Source: Macrostomum hystrix (taxonomy: Eukaryota; Platyhelminthes; Macrostomidae). Taken from it: a stretch of 64,000 bases of DNA. Below the pieces are notes generated by a model. It saw only the letters and a list, made by a program, of their open reading frames with translations. It was not told where the DNA came from and made no database searches. Where the stretch lies: assembly GCA_950097015.1 (NCBI GenBank), contig CATNEN010000001.1, positions 18,914,501 through 18,978,500 of the forward strand, in the 5' to 3' direction. Every line of letters starts with the position of its first letter. Position 1 is the first letter of the stretch. A program made the position numbers and the translations under genes. This document shows, in pieces, positions 20,101 to 31,800 of this stretch.

Positions 20101-21988
20101 TCTATTCCCTGTGAGTCATTCAGGTGATTCTATTCCCTGTGAGTCATTCAGGTGATTCTATTCCCTGTGAGTCATTCAGGTGATTCTATTCCCTGTGAGT
20201 CATTCAGGTGATTCTATTCCCTGTGAGTCATTCAGGTGATTCTATTCCCTGTGAGTCATTCAGGTGATTCTATTCCCTGTGAGTCATTCAGGTGATTCTA
20301 TTCCCTGTGAGTCATTCAGGTGATTCTATTCCCCGTGAGTCATTCAGGTCATTCTATTCCCTGTGAGTCATTCAGGTGATTCTATTCCCCGTGAGTCATT
20401 CAGGTGATTCTATTCCCTGTGAGTCATTCAGGTGATTCTATTCCCTGTGAGTCATTCAGGTGATTCTATTCCCTGTGAGTCATTCAGGTGATTCTATTCC
20501 CTGTGAGTCATTCAGGTGATTCTATTCCCTGTGAGTCATTCAGGTCATTCTATTCCCTGTGAGTCATTCAGGTCATTCTATTCCCTGTGAGTCATTCAGG
20601 TGATTCTATTCCCTGTGAGTCATTCAGGTGATTCTATTCCCTGTGAGTCATTCAGGTCATTCTATTCCCTGTGAGTCATTCAGGTGATTCTATTCCCTGT
20701 GAGTCATTCAGGTGATTCTATTCCCTGTGAGTCATTCAGGTGATTCTATTCCCTGTGAGTCATTCAGGTGATTCTATTCCCTGTGAGTCATTCAGGTGAT
20801 TCTATTCCCTGTGAGTCATTCAGGTGATTCTATTCCCTGTGAGTCATTCAGGTGATTCTATTCCCTGTGAGTCATTCAGGTCATTCTATTCCCTGTGAGT
20901 CATTCAGGTCATTCTATTCCCTGTGAGTCATTCAGGTGATTCTATTCCCTGTGAGTCATTCAGGTCATTCTATTCCCTGTGAGTCATTCAGGTCATTCTA
21001 TTCCCTGTGAGTCATTCAGGTGATTCTATTCCCTGTGAGTCATTCAGGTGATTCTATTCCCTGTGAGTCATTCAGGTCATTCTATTCCCTGTGAGTCATT
21101 CAGGTCATTCTATTCCCTGTGAGTCATTCAGGTGATTCTATTCCCTGTGAGTCATTCAGGTCATTCTATTCCCTGTGAGTCATTCAGGTCATTCTATTCC
21201 CTGTGAGTCATTCAGGTGATTCTATTCCCTGTGAGTCATTCAGGTCATTCTATTCCCTGTGAGTCATTCAGGTCATTCTATTCCCTGTGAGTCATTCAGG
21301 TCATTCTATTCCCTGTGAGTCATTCAGGTCATTCTATTCCCTGTGAGTCATTCAGGTCATTCTATTCCCTGTGAGTCATTCAGGTGATTCTATTCCCTGT
21401 GAGTCATTCAGGTCATTCTATTCCCTGTGAGTCATTCAGGTCATTCTATTCCCTGTGAGTCATTCAGGTCATTCTATTCCCTGTGAGTCATTCAGGTCAT
21501 TCTATTCCCTGTGAGTCATTCAGGTGATTGTATTCCCATTCGTCATCCTCGAATCACTTCAGGTGCACCTGCCCACAGACTTTGTCACCGGTGACAAGTT
21601 CGCTGAGGATGCCACAGTCGGCACAGCCAGTCTTGCCTCAGGCGGTGTACCAGACGGGCACATGGGGCTGGACTGCGGCCCGGAGTCCATGCAGAATTTT
21701 GTGTCGGCTATCAAGCGCGCCAGGACCATTGTGTGGAACGGCCCGATGGGAGTGTTCGAATGGGCTAACTTTGCCGCTGGCACCAAGCAGGCTATGGACG
21801 CCTGCGTAGAAGCCACCGCCTCCGGCGCCTGCGTCATCATCGGCGGCGGCGACACTGCCACCTGCGCCGCCCTGTGGGGAACCGAAGACAAAGTCAGCCA
21901 CGTCAGCACAGGCGGTGGAGCTTCTCTGGAACTGCTGGAGGGCAAGCCGATGCCCGGTGTGACTGCCCTGTCCGATGCGGCCGCTTGA
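17134..21988 (+). CDS. PGK1: Phosphoglycerate kinase
   Basis: Catalyses 1,3-bisphosphoglycerate + ADP to 3-phosphoglycerate + ATP in cytosolic glycolysis. Five exons: 17134-17195, 17477-17527, 18225-18753, 19332-19520 and 21563-21988, total 418 aa, close to the usual 415-417. All introns are GT-AG and all phases agree (2, 2, 0, 0). The N-domain substrate residues are present: Asp23 and Asn25 in VDFNVP, Arg38, and His62/Arg65 in SHLGRPDG. Also seen are [14 protein letters not shown] at the exon 3/4 join, the [10 protein letters not shown] hinge segment, the nucleotide-binding GGGDT and the C-terminal [18 protein letters not shown]. No catalytic residue is missing. Intron 4 (2.04 kb) is almost wholly a 28-bp tandem array, and intron 3 has a second array. 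The start codon follows AAA, a good context. Ortholog naming is by family; I cannot exclude a paralog. Confidence 0.96.
18830..19130. repeat. Degenerate tandem repeat in PGK intron 3
   Basis: Alternating units of about 23-25 bp, such as GGGAGTTTAGGATCTTACTTA and GGGAGTTTTTGATCTTAATTAA, with roughly twelve copies. It fills the middle of the intron between exons 3 and 4. Confidence 0.85.
19535..21536. repeat. 28-bp minisatellite filling PGK intron 4
   Basis: About 71 copies of a 28-bp unit, GATTCTATTCCCTGTGAGTC followed by ATTCAGGT, with very low divergence. Two main variants occur: GGTGATT and GGTCATT; the second is rare at the left and common from about 20870 to 21520. A CCCCGTGAG variant occurs in the left half. 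The first unit grows directly out of the real 5' splice site region of exon 4, and each unit carries a GTGAGT and an ATTCAG. Confidence 0.97.
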
Positions 21989-22129
21989 GTGAATGGAGTT
22001 TCATCGCTGTCCACTAAAACCTGATCAACCTGAGTTATTCATTTACGAGTAAATGCTTCGCTGCCATCAAAAGCTTTGTTATCCAGCTGATCAATTTGGC
22101 ATCCTCTTTTAGAAAGTGATCTTTTGATA

Positions 22130-22520
22130 GGTCTCTTGATCCCTTTTGTGGGTCTGTGACCTCCTTTGGGGGGTCTGTGACCTCCTTTTGGGGGTCTGTG
22201 ACCTCCTTTTGTGGGTCTGTGACCTCCTTTGGGGGGGTCTGTGACCTCCTTTGGGGGGGTCTGTGACCTCCTTTTGGGGGTCTGTGACCTCCTTTTGGGG
22301 GTCTGTGACCTCCTTTTGGGGGTCTGTGACCTCCTTTTGGGGTCTGTGACCTCCTTTTAGGGATCAGTGACCTCCTTTTGGGGGTCTGTGACCTCCTTTT
22401 AGGGATCAGTGACCTCCTTTTTGGAGTCAGTGACCATCTTTTGGGGGTCTGTGACCTGCTTTTGGAGGTCAGGGCCCTTTTTGGGTGGTCTGTGACCTCC
22501 TTTCAAGAGCTCGGTGACCT
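22130..22520. repeat. 21-bp minisatellite downstream of PGK
   Basis: About 18 copies of GGTCTGTGACCTCCTTTTGGG with variable G-run length, decaying to the right into GATCAGTGACC forms. The first AATAAA after the PGK stop lies at about 22595, so the array may be inside the PGK 3' UTR. Confidence 0.9.
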
Positions 22521-22589
22521 TTTATACGGTTATTACAATGCAACTTTTAAATACGACAAAGTTTACAAGAAAGTGGATGCCAAATTTGC

Positions 22590-22640
22590 TTTAAATAAAA
22601 AAATAGCAAATTTTAGAAACCAACTATTATTGAAATAAAT
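22590..22640 (+). terminator. Candidate poly(A) signals of PGK
   Basis: Two AATAAA hexamers, at about 22595 and 22635, are the first canonical signals after the PGK stop at 21988. They imply a 3' UTR of about 600-650 bases including the 21-bp array. Cleavage without a canonical signal nearer the stop is the alternative. Confidence 0.35.
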
Positions 22641-23240
22641 GTTCAAAAGCATGGCTTCTGTAACAACTAGTGTTGTAGTTGGCTCAAACAGCAAGATATT
22701 TATTCTCATATTTTGTACCAACCATTCTTACTGGGTCTTGTTTTTCAGAGCTAGCTAATTTAACTACTGCACTATTCTACTGTTAGTAGAAAGAAGAACA
22801 TTATTTTGTCATTTTTTGTTCCAAACCACAGCGGCTTTTCCCGGTTTTCTACCCGATATTATTGTAGCTCATTTTAGATTAGAGTTAGTTTTTGTTAGAT
22901 TAGTCAGTTTCATATAGTTAGAAATTCACTATCACTTTCATTATATTCATTACTACTTCAAAGTTAACCCCTCCAAGATGTTTTCAACTGAAAAATATAA
23001 TTCAGAAACAGAAACAGTTAGCATCAAAGATTCTAAATCGCCATTTTCAAAATACAAGCGTTGGTTAGCTTTTTACAAACTGGCTATTGAATTCAAAGAT
23101 GCTTGGCGAGTTACTGAGACCTAAGACAAGTGTTGAAATTCTGAAAAAATGTAGAAAACTGGAGTTTCTAACCAATTTCTCTTTGGTAAGAAATACTTTT
23201 GCGAAATTCGAAGAATGAAGAAACTAAGAAAAGAACTAAA
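22641..23240. other. Non-coding AT-rich spacer
   Basis: No gene or repeat array is visible. A small hairpin, TCTACTGTTAGTAGA, at about 22780 also occurs at about 5868 beside the foldback element. Confidence 0.5.
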
Positions 23241-24005
23241 ATTCGGACAGAATTACAAAACACATTGAAATTCGGAGAGATTTCTAAAAAAGGCTTTGAA
23301 ATTGAAATTCGGAGAGATTTCTAAGAAAGGCTTTGAAATTGAAATTCGGAGAGATTTCTAAGAAAGGCTTTGAAATTGAAATTTGGGGAGATTTCTAAGA
23401 AAGGCTTTGAAATTCGGAGAGATTTCTAAGAAAGGCTTTGAAATTCGGAGAGATTTCTAAGAAAGGCTTTGAAATTCGGAGAGATTTCTAAGAAAGGCTT
23501 TGAAATTGAAATTCGGAGAGATTTCTAAGAAAGGCTTTGAAATTGAAATTCGGGGAGATTTCTAAGAAAGGCTTTGAAATTCGGAGAGATTTCTAAGAAA
23601 GGCTTTGAAATTCGGAGAGATTTCTAAGAAAGGCTTTGAAATTGAAATTCGGAGAGATTTCTAAGAAAGGCTTTGAAATTTAAATTCGAAGAGATTTCTG
23701 AGAAAAATATTGGAACTTTAAGAGATTTCTACCAAAGGCTTTGAAATTCGGAGATATTTCAAAGAAAAACATTAGTAATCAGATATATTTCTAAGAAAAC
23801 ATTGGAATTCGGAGAGATTTCTAAGAAAGGCTTTGGAATTTAAATTCGCAAATTTTTTTAGAAAGCATTAAAACTCGGAGAAAATTCTAAGAAAGGCTCT
23901 GACATTGAAAATTGGATAGATTTCTAAGAAACTCATTGAAATTCATCATATTTAGAGACAATTTTAATTAAGGCTTTGAAATTGAAATTCGGATAGAATT
24001 CCAAG
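23241..24005. repeat. 34/40-bp minisatellite, degenerate to the right
   Basis: Units of the form GAGATTTCTAAGAAAGGCTT plus TGAAATTCG, in a 34-bp form and a 40-bp form that has an extra GAAATT. Copies are near identical from 23280 to 23680 and decay progressively to about 24005. Confidence 0.9.
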
Positions 24006-24807
24006 AAAAGCAGTGAATAAATCAAATATGTAATTCTTAGAAACTTTGTTAACGTTCAGAATTATTGGTGGCATTGGCAGAATGTTATATTGTTTTATTA
24101 CGTTTAAAACGCAATGAAAACTGTTATGCAAGAGTCAAGATAGAGTTGATAGGTAGCAATTTTTATAGATATTTTGTATTTCAACATGAACTAACATAAA
24201 TAATATGGTCTTCTAACACCTACTTATTAGTAGGCTGCTTAGTACATGGCACTAAGTTCATAAACGGGTAAAAAATATTTTCATCTTAACTAGTGTCAAA
24301 CATGTACAGAAAAAGGTAATATCAATAAACAGTTCAGCTGAAGATACAAATGAAGAATAGGCACGCAGGCCTGATAACTGATAGCATCACAGCACATTCT
24401 ATCGTGCTAGAACTGGCTTCGGTGTCACCATGAAAGGGTCAACTCGGACCAAATCTGCATTTAAATTGACTTGCCTATCAAATCGCGCACTCCTATAGTT
24501 ATCCTTTCATGACTAATTTTTGCAAGCATCTATTCGAAGCTTTTCTCTTCGTAGTTCATGCATGTCTTAAGGCTTCTTGAGTAGGCTAAGATAGCTGTCA
24601 AAAAATTCCCTTCTTGTCAGTCAAAAGTTTCTCCAGTCACAATGATGAGTCGCGATTTTAGCTTAACTTTCCTTCTCTAGATCCGTTACTTTGATCCCTG
24701 ACTTTCCCTTGCCTGAGTTGTGTTATCTGTTTTTTTAATATGATTGTCAGTGCAATACGTAATATTGCTAAATATATCCCCACACACCGTACCTCACGCT
24801 TTGCAAG
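24006..24807. other. Non-coding spacer
   Basis: AT-rich DNA with no coding signal or repeat that I can define. Confidence 0.5.
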
Positions 24808-25107
24808 TTGGGGTTCTGCCCCCATGCACCCTTCCAGTTGGGGTTCTGCCCCCATGCACCCTTCCAGTTGGGGTTCTGCCCCCATGCACCCTTCCAGTTG
24901 GGGTTCTGCCCCCATGCACCCTTCCAGTTGGGGTTCTGCCCCCATGCACCCTTCCAGTTGGGGTTCTGCCCCCATGCACCCTTCCAGTTGGGGTTCTGCC
25001 CCCATGCACCCTTCCAGTTGGGGTTCTGCCCCCATGCACCCTTCCAGTTGGGGTTCTGCCCCCATGCACCCTTCCAGTTGGGGTTCTGCCCCCATGCATC
25101 CTTCCAG
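24808..25107. repeat. 30-bp minisatellite, ten near-identical copies
   Basis: Ten copies of a 30-bp unit beginning GTTGGGGTTCTGCCCCCATG and ending CACCCTTCCA. Only the last copy differs (CATCC). The unit contains the near-palindrome GGGGTTCTGCCCC. All reading frames stay open because 30 is a multiple of three; these are not genes. Confidence 0.97.
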
Positions 25108-25975
25108 ACTATGTGACAGGGTAAGATAAATCAGATGAGAGACTATGAGACAGGGTGAGATAAATCAGATGAGAGTCTATGAGACAGAATGAGATAAATC
25201 AGATGAGATACTATGAGACAGGGTGAGATAAATCAGAAGAGAGACTATCAGACAGGGTGAGATAAATCAGAAGAGAGACTATGAGACAGGGTGAGATAAA
25301 TCAGATGAGAGACTATGAGACAGGGTAAGATAAATCAGATGAGAGACTATGAGACAGGGTGAGATAAATCAGATGAGATACTATGAGACAGGGTGAGATA
25401 AATCAGAAGAGAGACTATCAGACAGGGTGAGATAAATCAGAAGAGAGACTATGAGACAGGGTGAGATAAATCAGATGAGAGACTATCAGACAGGGTGAGA
25501 TAAATCAGAAGAGAGACTATGAGACAGGGTGAGATAAATCAGATGAGAGACTATGAGACAGGGTGAGATAAATCAGAAGAGAGACTATCAGACAGGGTGA
25601 GATAAATCAGAAGAGAGACTATGAGACAGGGTGAGATAAATCAGATGAGAGACTATCAGACAGGGTGAGATAAATCAGAAGAGAGACTATGAGACAGGGT
25701 GAGATAAATCAGATGAGAGACTATGAGACAGGGTGAGATAAATCAGAAGAGAGACTATGAGACAGAATGAGATAAATCAGATGAGAGACTATGAGACAGG
25801 GTGAGATAAATCAGATGAGAGACTATGAGACAGGGTGAGATAAATCAGAAGAGAGACTATGAGACAGGGTGAGATAAATCAGAAGAGAGACTATGAGACA
25901 GGGTGAGATAAATCAGAAGAGAGACTATGAGACAGGGTGCGATAAATCAGATGAGGGACTATGAGACTGTGGGAT
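25108..25975. repeat. 34-bp minisatellite
   Basis: About 25 copies of GACTATGAGACAGGGTGAGA followed by TAAATCAGATGAGA. Variants at fixed positions (GATGAGA/GAAGAGA, ATGAG/ATCAG, GGGT/GAAT) recur in runs of several units, giving a higher-order pattern. It directly abuts the 30-bp array. Confidence 0.95.
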
Positions 25976-26569
25976 AAATGGTGGCGGCATGCTAGATATT
26001 TTTCGAACTAAAATATGTAAAAATCAACAACTTTAGTGGTTGCTATGTGGTCAGATGAGTTCATTCAGTGAGCAAGCTTGAGCAGCTTTGCCCAAGCTGC
26101 CAAGAGACAAGAGATGTTAATTTCCTATTAAATTTCCTTCGAGGTACAGAACTTAGCCCAGATTTCATGGCATCCAATCGGGTTGTTTCTTATCTCACCC
26201 CGAGTACGACTCAGCCTCGATGGAGTATAGACTCAGCCACCGATACTTTCGGGTCATTTAGCTATTGAGTAGCCTATGGATTTAGCAATACATCGGTGGC
26301 GGCACCTCTCATTATGAATAATATCCAGTTGCTCGCACAACTGGCGTCGCTTGGATCCGTTTCACCCCCCCCCAATATCCCACTCTCTCCTCCCTTCTCT
26401 AATCTCGGATCGAAAGACTTACCGCTCGGTGAAGCATGAAATGTGATTCGCCGAATACTTGCCCGGCTTTGGCTAATAATAGTGCGCATTTTTGGTTCCT
26501 CAACCACAATACAATAATATTACTAACAGCTGCACAGCGACCAATTATTAATAATAATCGTATTCACAG
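25976..26569. other. Non-coding spacer
   Basis: No supportable gene. The open frames at 26068-26268 and 26274-26507 (minus) have no recognisable features. Confidence 0.45.
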
Positions 26570-27130
26570 TCAAAGACTGGGTCTTTGAAAAGAAAAGACC
26601 GGATAACAGGACGTTCGAAACAAAGACAAGACGTTTGAGACAAAGACAGGACGTTTGAGAAAAAGACAGGACGTTGCAGACAACGACTGGACGTTTGAGA
26701 CAAAGACAGGACGTTTGAGACAAAGACTGGACGTTTGAGGCAAAGAAAGGACGTTTGAGAGAAAGACTGGACGTTGCAGACATGGACAGGACGTTCGAGG
26801 CAAACACACGACGTTGGAGACAAAGACAGGACGTTCGAAACAAAGACAAGACGTTGGAGACAAAGACAGGACGTTTGAGACAAAGACTGGACGTTTGAGA
26901 GAAAGACTGGACGTTTGAGAGAAAGACAATCGTTACAGACATGGACAGGACGTTTGAGGCAAAGACAGGACGTTGGAGATAAAGACAGGACGTTTAAGAC
27001 AAAGACAGGACGTTTGAAATAAAGACTGGACGTTTAAGTTAAAGACAGAACTTTTGAGACAAAGACAGGACATTTAAGTCAAAGACAGGATGTCTGAATG
27101 AAAGACAAGACTTTAAGACAGGACGTCTTG
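26570..27130. repeat. 20-bp minisatellite
   Basis: About 27 copies of ACAAAGACAGGACGTTTGAG with many point variants, increasingly degenerate after 26940. The minus-strand open frames that read as Ser/Leu/Cys repeats are shadows of the period (20 codons equal three units). Confidence 0.93.
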
Positions 27131-27900
27131 CATAGTGAGGTTCTTGAAAGGAATTGCACAATCACAAAATACCAATAGTTACAATAATAACTTACAAAAC
27201 AAATTTTTACCGCCTATATTCTCTCGGCAAATCTCAACCCATCTTTTCATTTGCCTCGACGAAAAATTTTAGTTCAAAACATTTAAAAACTAGATTTCTA
27301 ATTAATTAGCAGCTCTACCTCTATTTAAACTGAGTACGATTGTTAGCTGGCTTAAAACAAGGAAAATTTATTAATTAAGCGGATAACTTGTTCTCAAGTC
27401 TTTGTTCCGCTAATACCTCAAATGTTTTCTTTATGCATCGAAATTTTGAAGCCGCAGCGAAGTCCGTTAATTATTATAATTACGCTCGTTGTCTGCAGTC
27501 GCGCGTGACTTTTGGGTTGCTGACTCAGCCGAGCAACTTTTTGTTATTTTTAATTGGCCAGCCTGTTGCTGCGTGCTCAAATTATACGATTTAAGCAGTA
27601 TTTGAGTTCGTAGAACATCTCAGAGCCACTCGACTCTAAAAGATGACTTTTTGTGCCTAAAAATCGAAATTCAGAGAATACTAAAAATGGTCTTACCTCC
27701 CCGGAAAAGTGATTCGACAAACTGACAATCAGCCTCCATTGTCCACTTGGAAAAGGCAGGTAGGTGTCTTCCCAATCCAGATATGTCCAAAATCAAGAAA
27801 CAATGGGTGTCAACTGATAACATTGGGTTGTCCACCACCTGTCACTAGGTAGGTGTCCATTAGGTAGGTGTTAAAGGTAGGTCTAATGGCAAGAGGGTAT
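27131..27900. other. Non-coding spacer
   Basis: AT-rich with no gene seen. The last 100 bases contain degenerate GGTAGGTGTC words that grade into the next array. Confidence 0.5.
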
Positions 27901-30359
27901 CAACCTCAAGACACACAGGGTGTCAACCTCAAGATACAGGGTGTCCACCTCAAGATACAGGGTGTCCAACTCAAGATACAGGGTGTCCACCTCAAGACAC
28001 ACAGGGTGTCAACCTCAAGATACAGGGTGTCCACCTCAAGATACAGGGTGTCCACCTCAAGATACAGGGTGTCCAACTCAAGACACACAGGGTGTCAACC
28101 TCAAGATGCAGGGTGTCCACTTCAAGATACAGGGTGTCCACCTTCAGACACACAGGGTGTCCACCTCAAAACACAGAGGGTGTCCACCTCAAGAGACAAA
28201 TGTTGTCCACCTCAAGACACAGAGGGTGTCCACCTCAAGACACAGAGGGTGTCCACCTCAAGACACAGAAGGTGTCCACCTCAAGACACAGAAGGTGTCC
28301 ACCTCAAGACACAGAAGGTGTCCACCTCAAGACACACAGGGTGTCCATCTCAAGACAAACGGGGTGTCCACCTCAAGACACACAGGGTGTCCACCTCAAG
28401 ACACACAGGGTGTCCACCCCAAGACACACAGGGTGTCCACCTCAAGACACACGGGGTGTCCACCTCAAAACACAGAGGGTGTCCACCTCAAGAGACAAAT
28501 GTTGTCCACCTCAAGACACAGAGGGTGTCCACCTCAAGACACAGAGGGTGTCCACCTAAAGACACAGAAGGTGTCCACCTCAAGACACAGAAGGTGTCCA
28601 CCTCAAGACACAGAAGGTGTCCACCTCATGACACACAGAATGTCAACCTCAAGCCACACAGGGTGTCAACCTCAAGACACACAGGGTGTCAACCTCAAGA
28701 TACAGGGTGTCCACCTCAAGATACAGGGTGTCCAACTCAAGATACAGGGTGTCCACCTCAAGACACACAGGGTGTCAACCTCAAGATACAGGGTGTCCAC
28801 CTCAAGATACAGGGTGTCCACCTCAAGATACAGGGTGTCCAACTCAAGACACACAGGGTGTCAACCTCAAGATGCAGGGTGTCCACTTCAAGATACAGGG
28901 TGTCCACCTTCAGACACACAGGGTGTCCACCTCAAAACACAGAGGGTGTCCACCTCAAGAGACAAATGTTGTCCACCTCAAGACACAGAGGGTGTCCACC
29001 TCAAGACACAGAGGGTGTCCACCTCAAGACACAGAAGGTGTCCACCTCAAGACACAGAAGGTGTCCACCTCAAGACACAGAAGGTGTCCACCTCAAGACA
29101 CAAATGTTGTCCACCTCAAGACACAGAGGGTGTCCACCTCAAGACACACAGGGTGTCCACCTCAAGACACAGAAGGTGTCCACCTCAAGACACAGAAGGT
29201 GTCCACCTCAAGACACAGAAGGTGTCCACCTCAAGACACAGAAGGTGTCCACCTCAAGACACACAGAATGTCAACCTCAAGACACACAGGGTGTCAACCT
29301 CAAGACACACAGGGTGTCCACCTCAAGACACACGGGGTGTCCACCCCAAGACACAGAGGGTGTCCACCCCAAGACACACAGGGTGTCCACCTCAAGACAA
29401 ACGGGGTGTCCACCTCAAGACACACAGAATGTCAACCTCAAGACACACAGGGTGTCCACCTCAAGACACAGAAGGTGTCCACCTCAAGACACAGAAGGTG
29501 TCCACCTCAAGACACAGAAGGTGTCCACCTCAAGACACACAGGGTGTCCACCTCAAGACAAACGGGGTGTCCACCTCAAGACACACAGGGTGTCCACCTC
29601 AAGACACAGAGGGTGTCCACCTCAAGACACACAGGGTGTCAACCTCAAGACACACAGGGTGTCCACCTCAAGACAAACGGGGTGTCCACCTCAAGACACA
29701 CAGGGTGTCCACCTCAAGACACAGAGGGTGTCTACCCCAAGACACACAGGGTGTCCACCTCAAGACACAGAAGGTGTCCACCTCAAGACACACAGGGTGT
29801 CCACATCAAGACACACAGGGTGTCCACCTCAAGACACAGAAGGTGTCCACCTCAAGACACACAGGGTGTCCACCTCAAGACAAACGGGGTGTCCACCTCA
29901 AGACACACAGGGTGTCCACCTCAAGACACACAGGGTGTCCACCCCAAGACACACAGGGTGTCCACCTCAAGACAAACGGGGTGTCCACCTCAAGACACAC
30001 AGGGTGTCCACCTCAAGACACACAGGGTGTCCACCCCAAGACACACAGGGTGTCCACCTCAAGACACAGAGGGTGTCTACCCCAAGACACACAGGGTGTC
30101 CACCTCAAGACACAGAAGGTGTCCACCTCAAGACACACAGGGTGTCCACATCAAGACACACAGGGTGTCCACCTCAAGACACAGAAGGTGTCCACCTCAA
30201 GACACACAGGGTGTCCACCTCAAGACAAACGGGGTGTCCACCTCAAGACACACAGGGTGTCCACCTCAAGACACACAGGGTGTCCACCCCAAGACAAACA
30301 GGGTGTCCACCTCAAGACACAGAGGGTGTCCACCCCAAGACACAGAGGGTGTCCACCTG
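27901..30359. repeat. 21-23-bp minisatellite with higher-order structure
   Basis: More than 100 copies of a unit of the form GGTGTCCACCTCAAGACACA with 0-3 extra bases. A block starting near 27906 is repeated at 28672 (offset 766 bp) for at least 400 bp, and a 345-bp block (15 units of 23 bp) marked by TCTACCCCAAG recurs at 29731 and 30076. The long open frames in three phases are by-products; their predicted proteins are nothing but the repeat. Confidence 0.95.
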
Positions 30360-30850
30360 AGTTTATCCTGAGTAGCTCTCATCCGCACGGGCCCAGCAGT
30401 GAGTGCAGTCCAGTGTGTTCAAGGGCCAGCATCTCTAGAAGCTCTCTGATTGGATGCTGCGCAGTTGCAGCGCGCGCGCCTCATTGGCCAGCCGGCTTCA
30501 CACTGCAAAGCCTTAAATTGTCTGCCAGTGGGGCATTCCAAAGCAGAATCGTGATCTTAAAAACAAAACTGGTTCTTCACATCTCGAAAGTTACCAGCAT
30601 TCACAGTGACAAATTTTTAGTTCAAGCAATGCACAATTAATAATATTTCAACTGGTCTTTAATTTTGAGTTCGGAAATTCAATTTTTGTCTTCATCAGCT
30701 GCGTCTGTTTTGCGGATTAAAGTTCGGTAAGTTGATTGATGACTTTTTTAAACTTATCTGCGCATGATTTGCTTTCTCACTTTGACATCAAAGTAAAATG
30801 GTGTAGATTTATTTCTTAGCTTAATCTCATATTTATTTACAGTGGCCCTA
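30360..30850. other. Spacer with a small GC-rich, CCAAT-bearing block
   Basis: At 30440-30500 there are two ATTGG boxes around a CGCGCGCGCC run, in a promoter-like arrangement. No open frame with protein character follows before the next array. Confidence 0.4.
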
Positions 30851-31800
30851 TGCCCCTACCTCTCCCTCTCTCCTTCCTCTCCCTCTCTCCTTCCTCTCCC
30901 TCTCTCCTTCCTCTCCCTCTCTCCTATCTCTCCCTCTCTCCTTCCTCTCCCTCTCTCCTTCCTCTCCCTCTCTCCTATCTCTCCCTCTCTCCTTCCTCTC
31001 CCTCTCTCCTTCCTCTCCCTCTCTCCTATCTCTCCCTCTCTCCTTCCTCTCCCTCTCTCCTTCCTCTCCCTCTCTCCTTCCTCTCCCTCTCTCCTATCTC
31101 TCCCTCTCTCCTTCCTCTCCCTCTCTCCTACCTCTCCCTCTCTCCTTCCTCTCCCTCTCTCCTTCCTCTCCCTCTCTCCTACCTCTCCCTCTCTCCTTCC
31201 TCTCCCTCTCTCCTTCCTCTCCCTCTCTCCTTCCTCTCCCTCTCTCCTTCCTCTCCCTCTCTCCTTCCTCTCCCTCTCTCCTACCTCTCCCTCTCTCCTT
31301 CCTCTCCCTCTCTCCTTCCTCTCCCTCTCTCCTTCCTCTCCCTCTCTCCTTCCTCTCCCTCTCTCCTTCCTCTCCCTCTCTCCTTCCTCTCCATCTCTCC
31401 TTCCTCTCCCTCTCTCCTTCCTCTCCCTCTCTCCTTCCTCTCCCTCTCTCCTTCCTCTCCCTCTCTCCTTCCTCTCCCTCTCTCCTTCCTCTCCCTCTCT
31501 CCTTCCTCTCCCTCTCTCCTTCCTCTCCCTCTCTCCTTCCTCTCCCTCTCTCCTTCCTCTCCCTCTCTCCTTCCTCTCCCTCTCTCCTATCTCTCCCTCT
31601 CTCCTTCCTCTCCCTCTCTCCTTCCTCTCCCTCTCTCCTTCCTCTCCCTCTCTCCTTCCTCTCCCTCTCTCCTATCTCTCCCTCTCTCCTTCCTCTCCCT
31701 CTCTCCTATCTCTCCCTCTCTCCTTCCTCTCCCTCTCTCCTATCTCTCCCTCTCTCCTTCCTCTCCCTCTCTCCTATCTCTCCCTCTCTCCTACCTCCCT
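30851..31800. repeat. 17-bp homopyrimidine minisatellite
   Basis: About 56 copies of TCTCCCTCTCTCCTTCC, with an A only in scattered CTATC/CTACC/CCATC variants. The plus strand is almost purely pyrimidine over 950 bp. The Ser/Pro/Leu open frames here are by-products of the period. Confidence 0.96.

Noticed and set aside
24658-25129. Six overlapping frames of about 100-145 codons
   Set aside because: Produced by the 30-bp array, a multiple of three without stops.
27868-30640. Overlapping plus-strand frames of 830, 906 and 561 codons
   Set aside because: All three phases are open because the 21-23-bp unit has no stop; the predicted proteins are only the repeat, with no splice sites or flanking domain.
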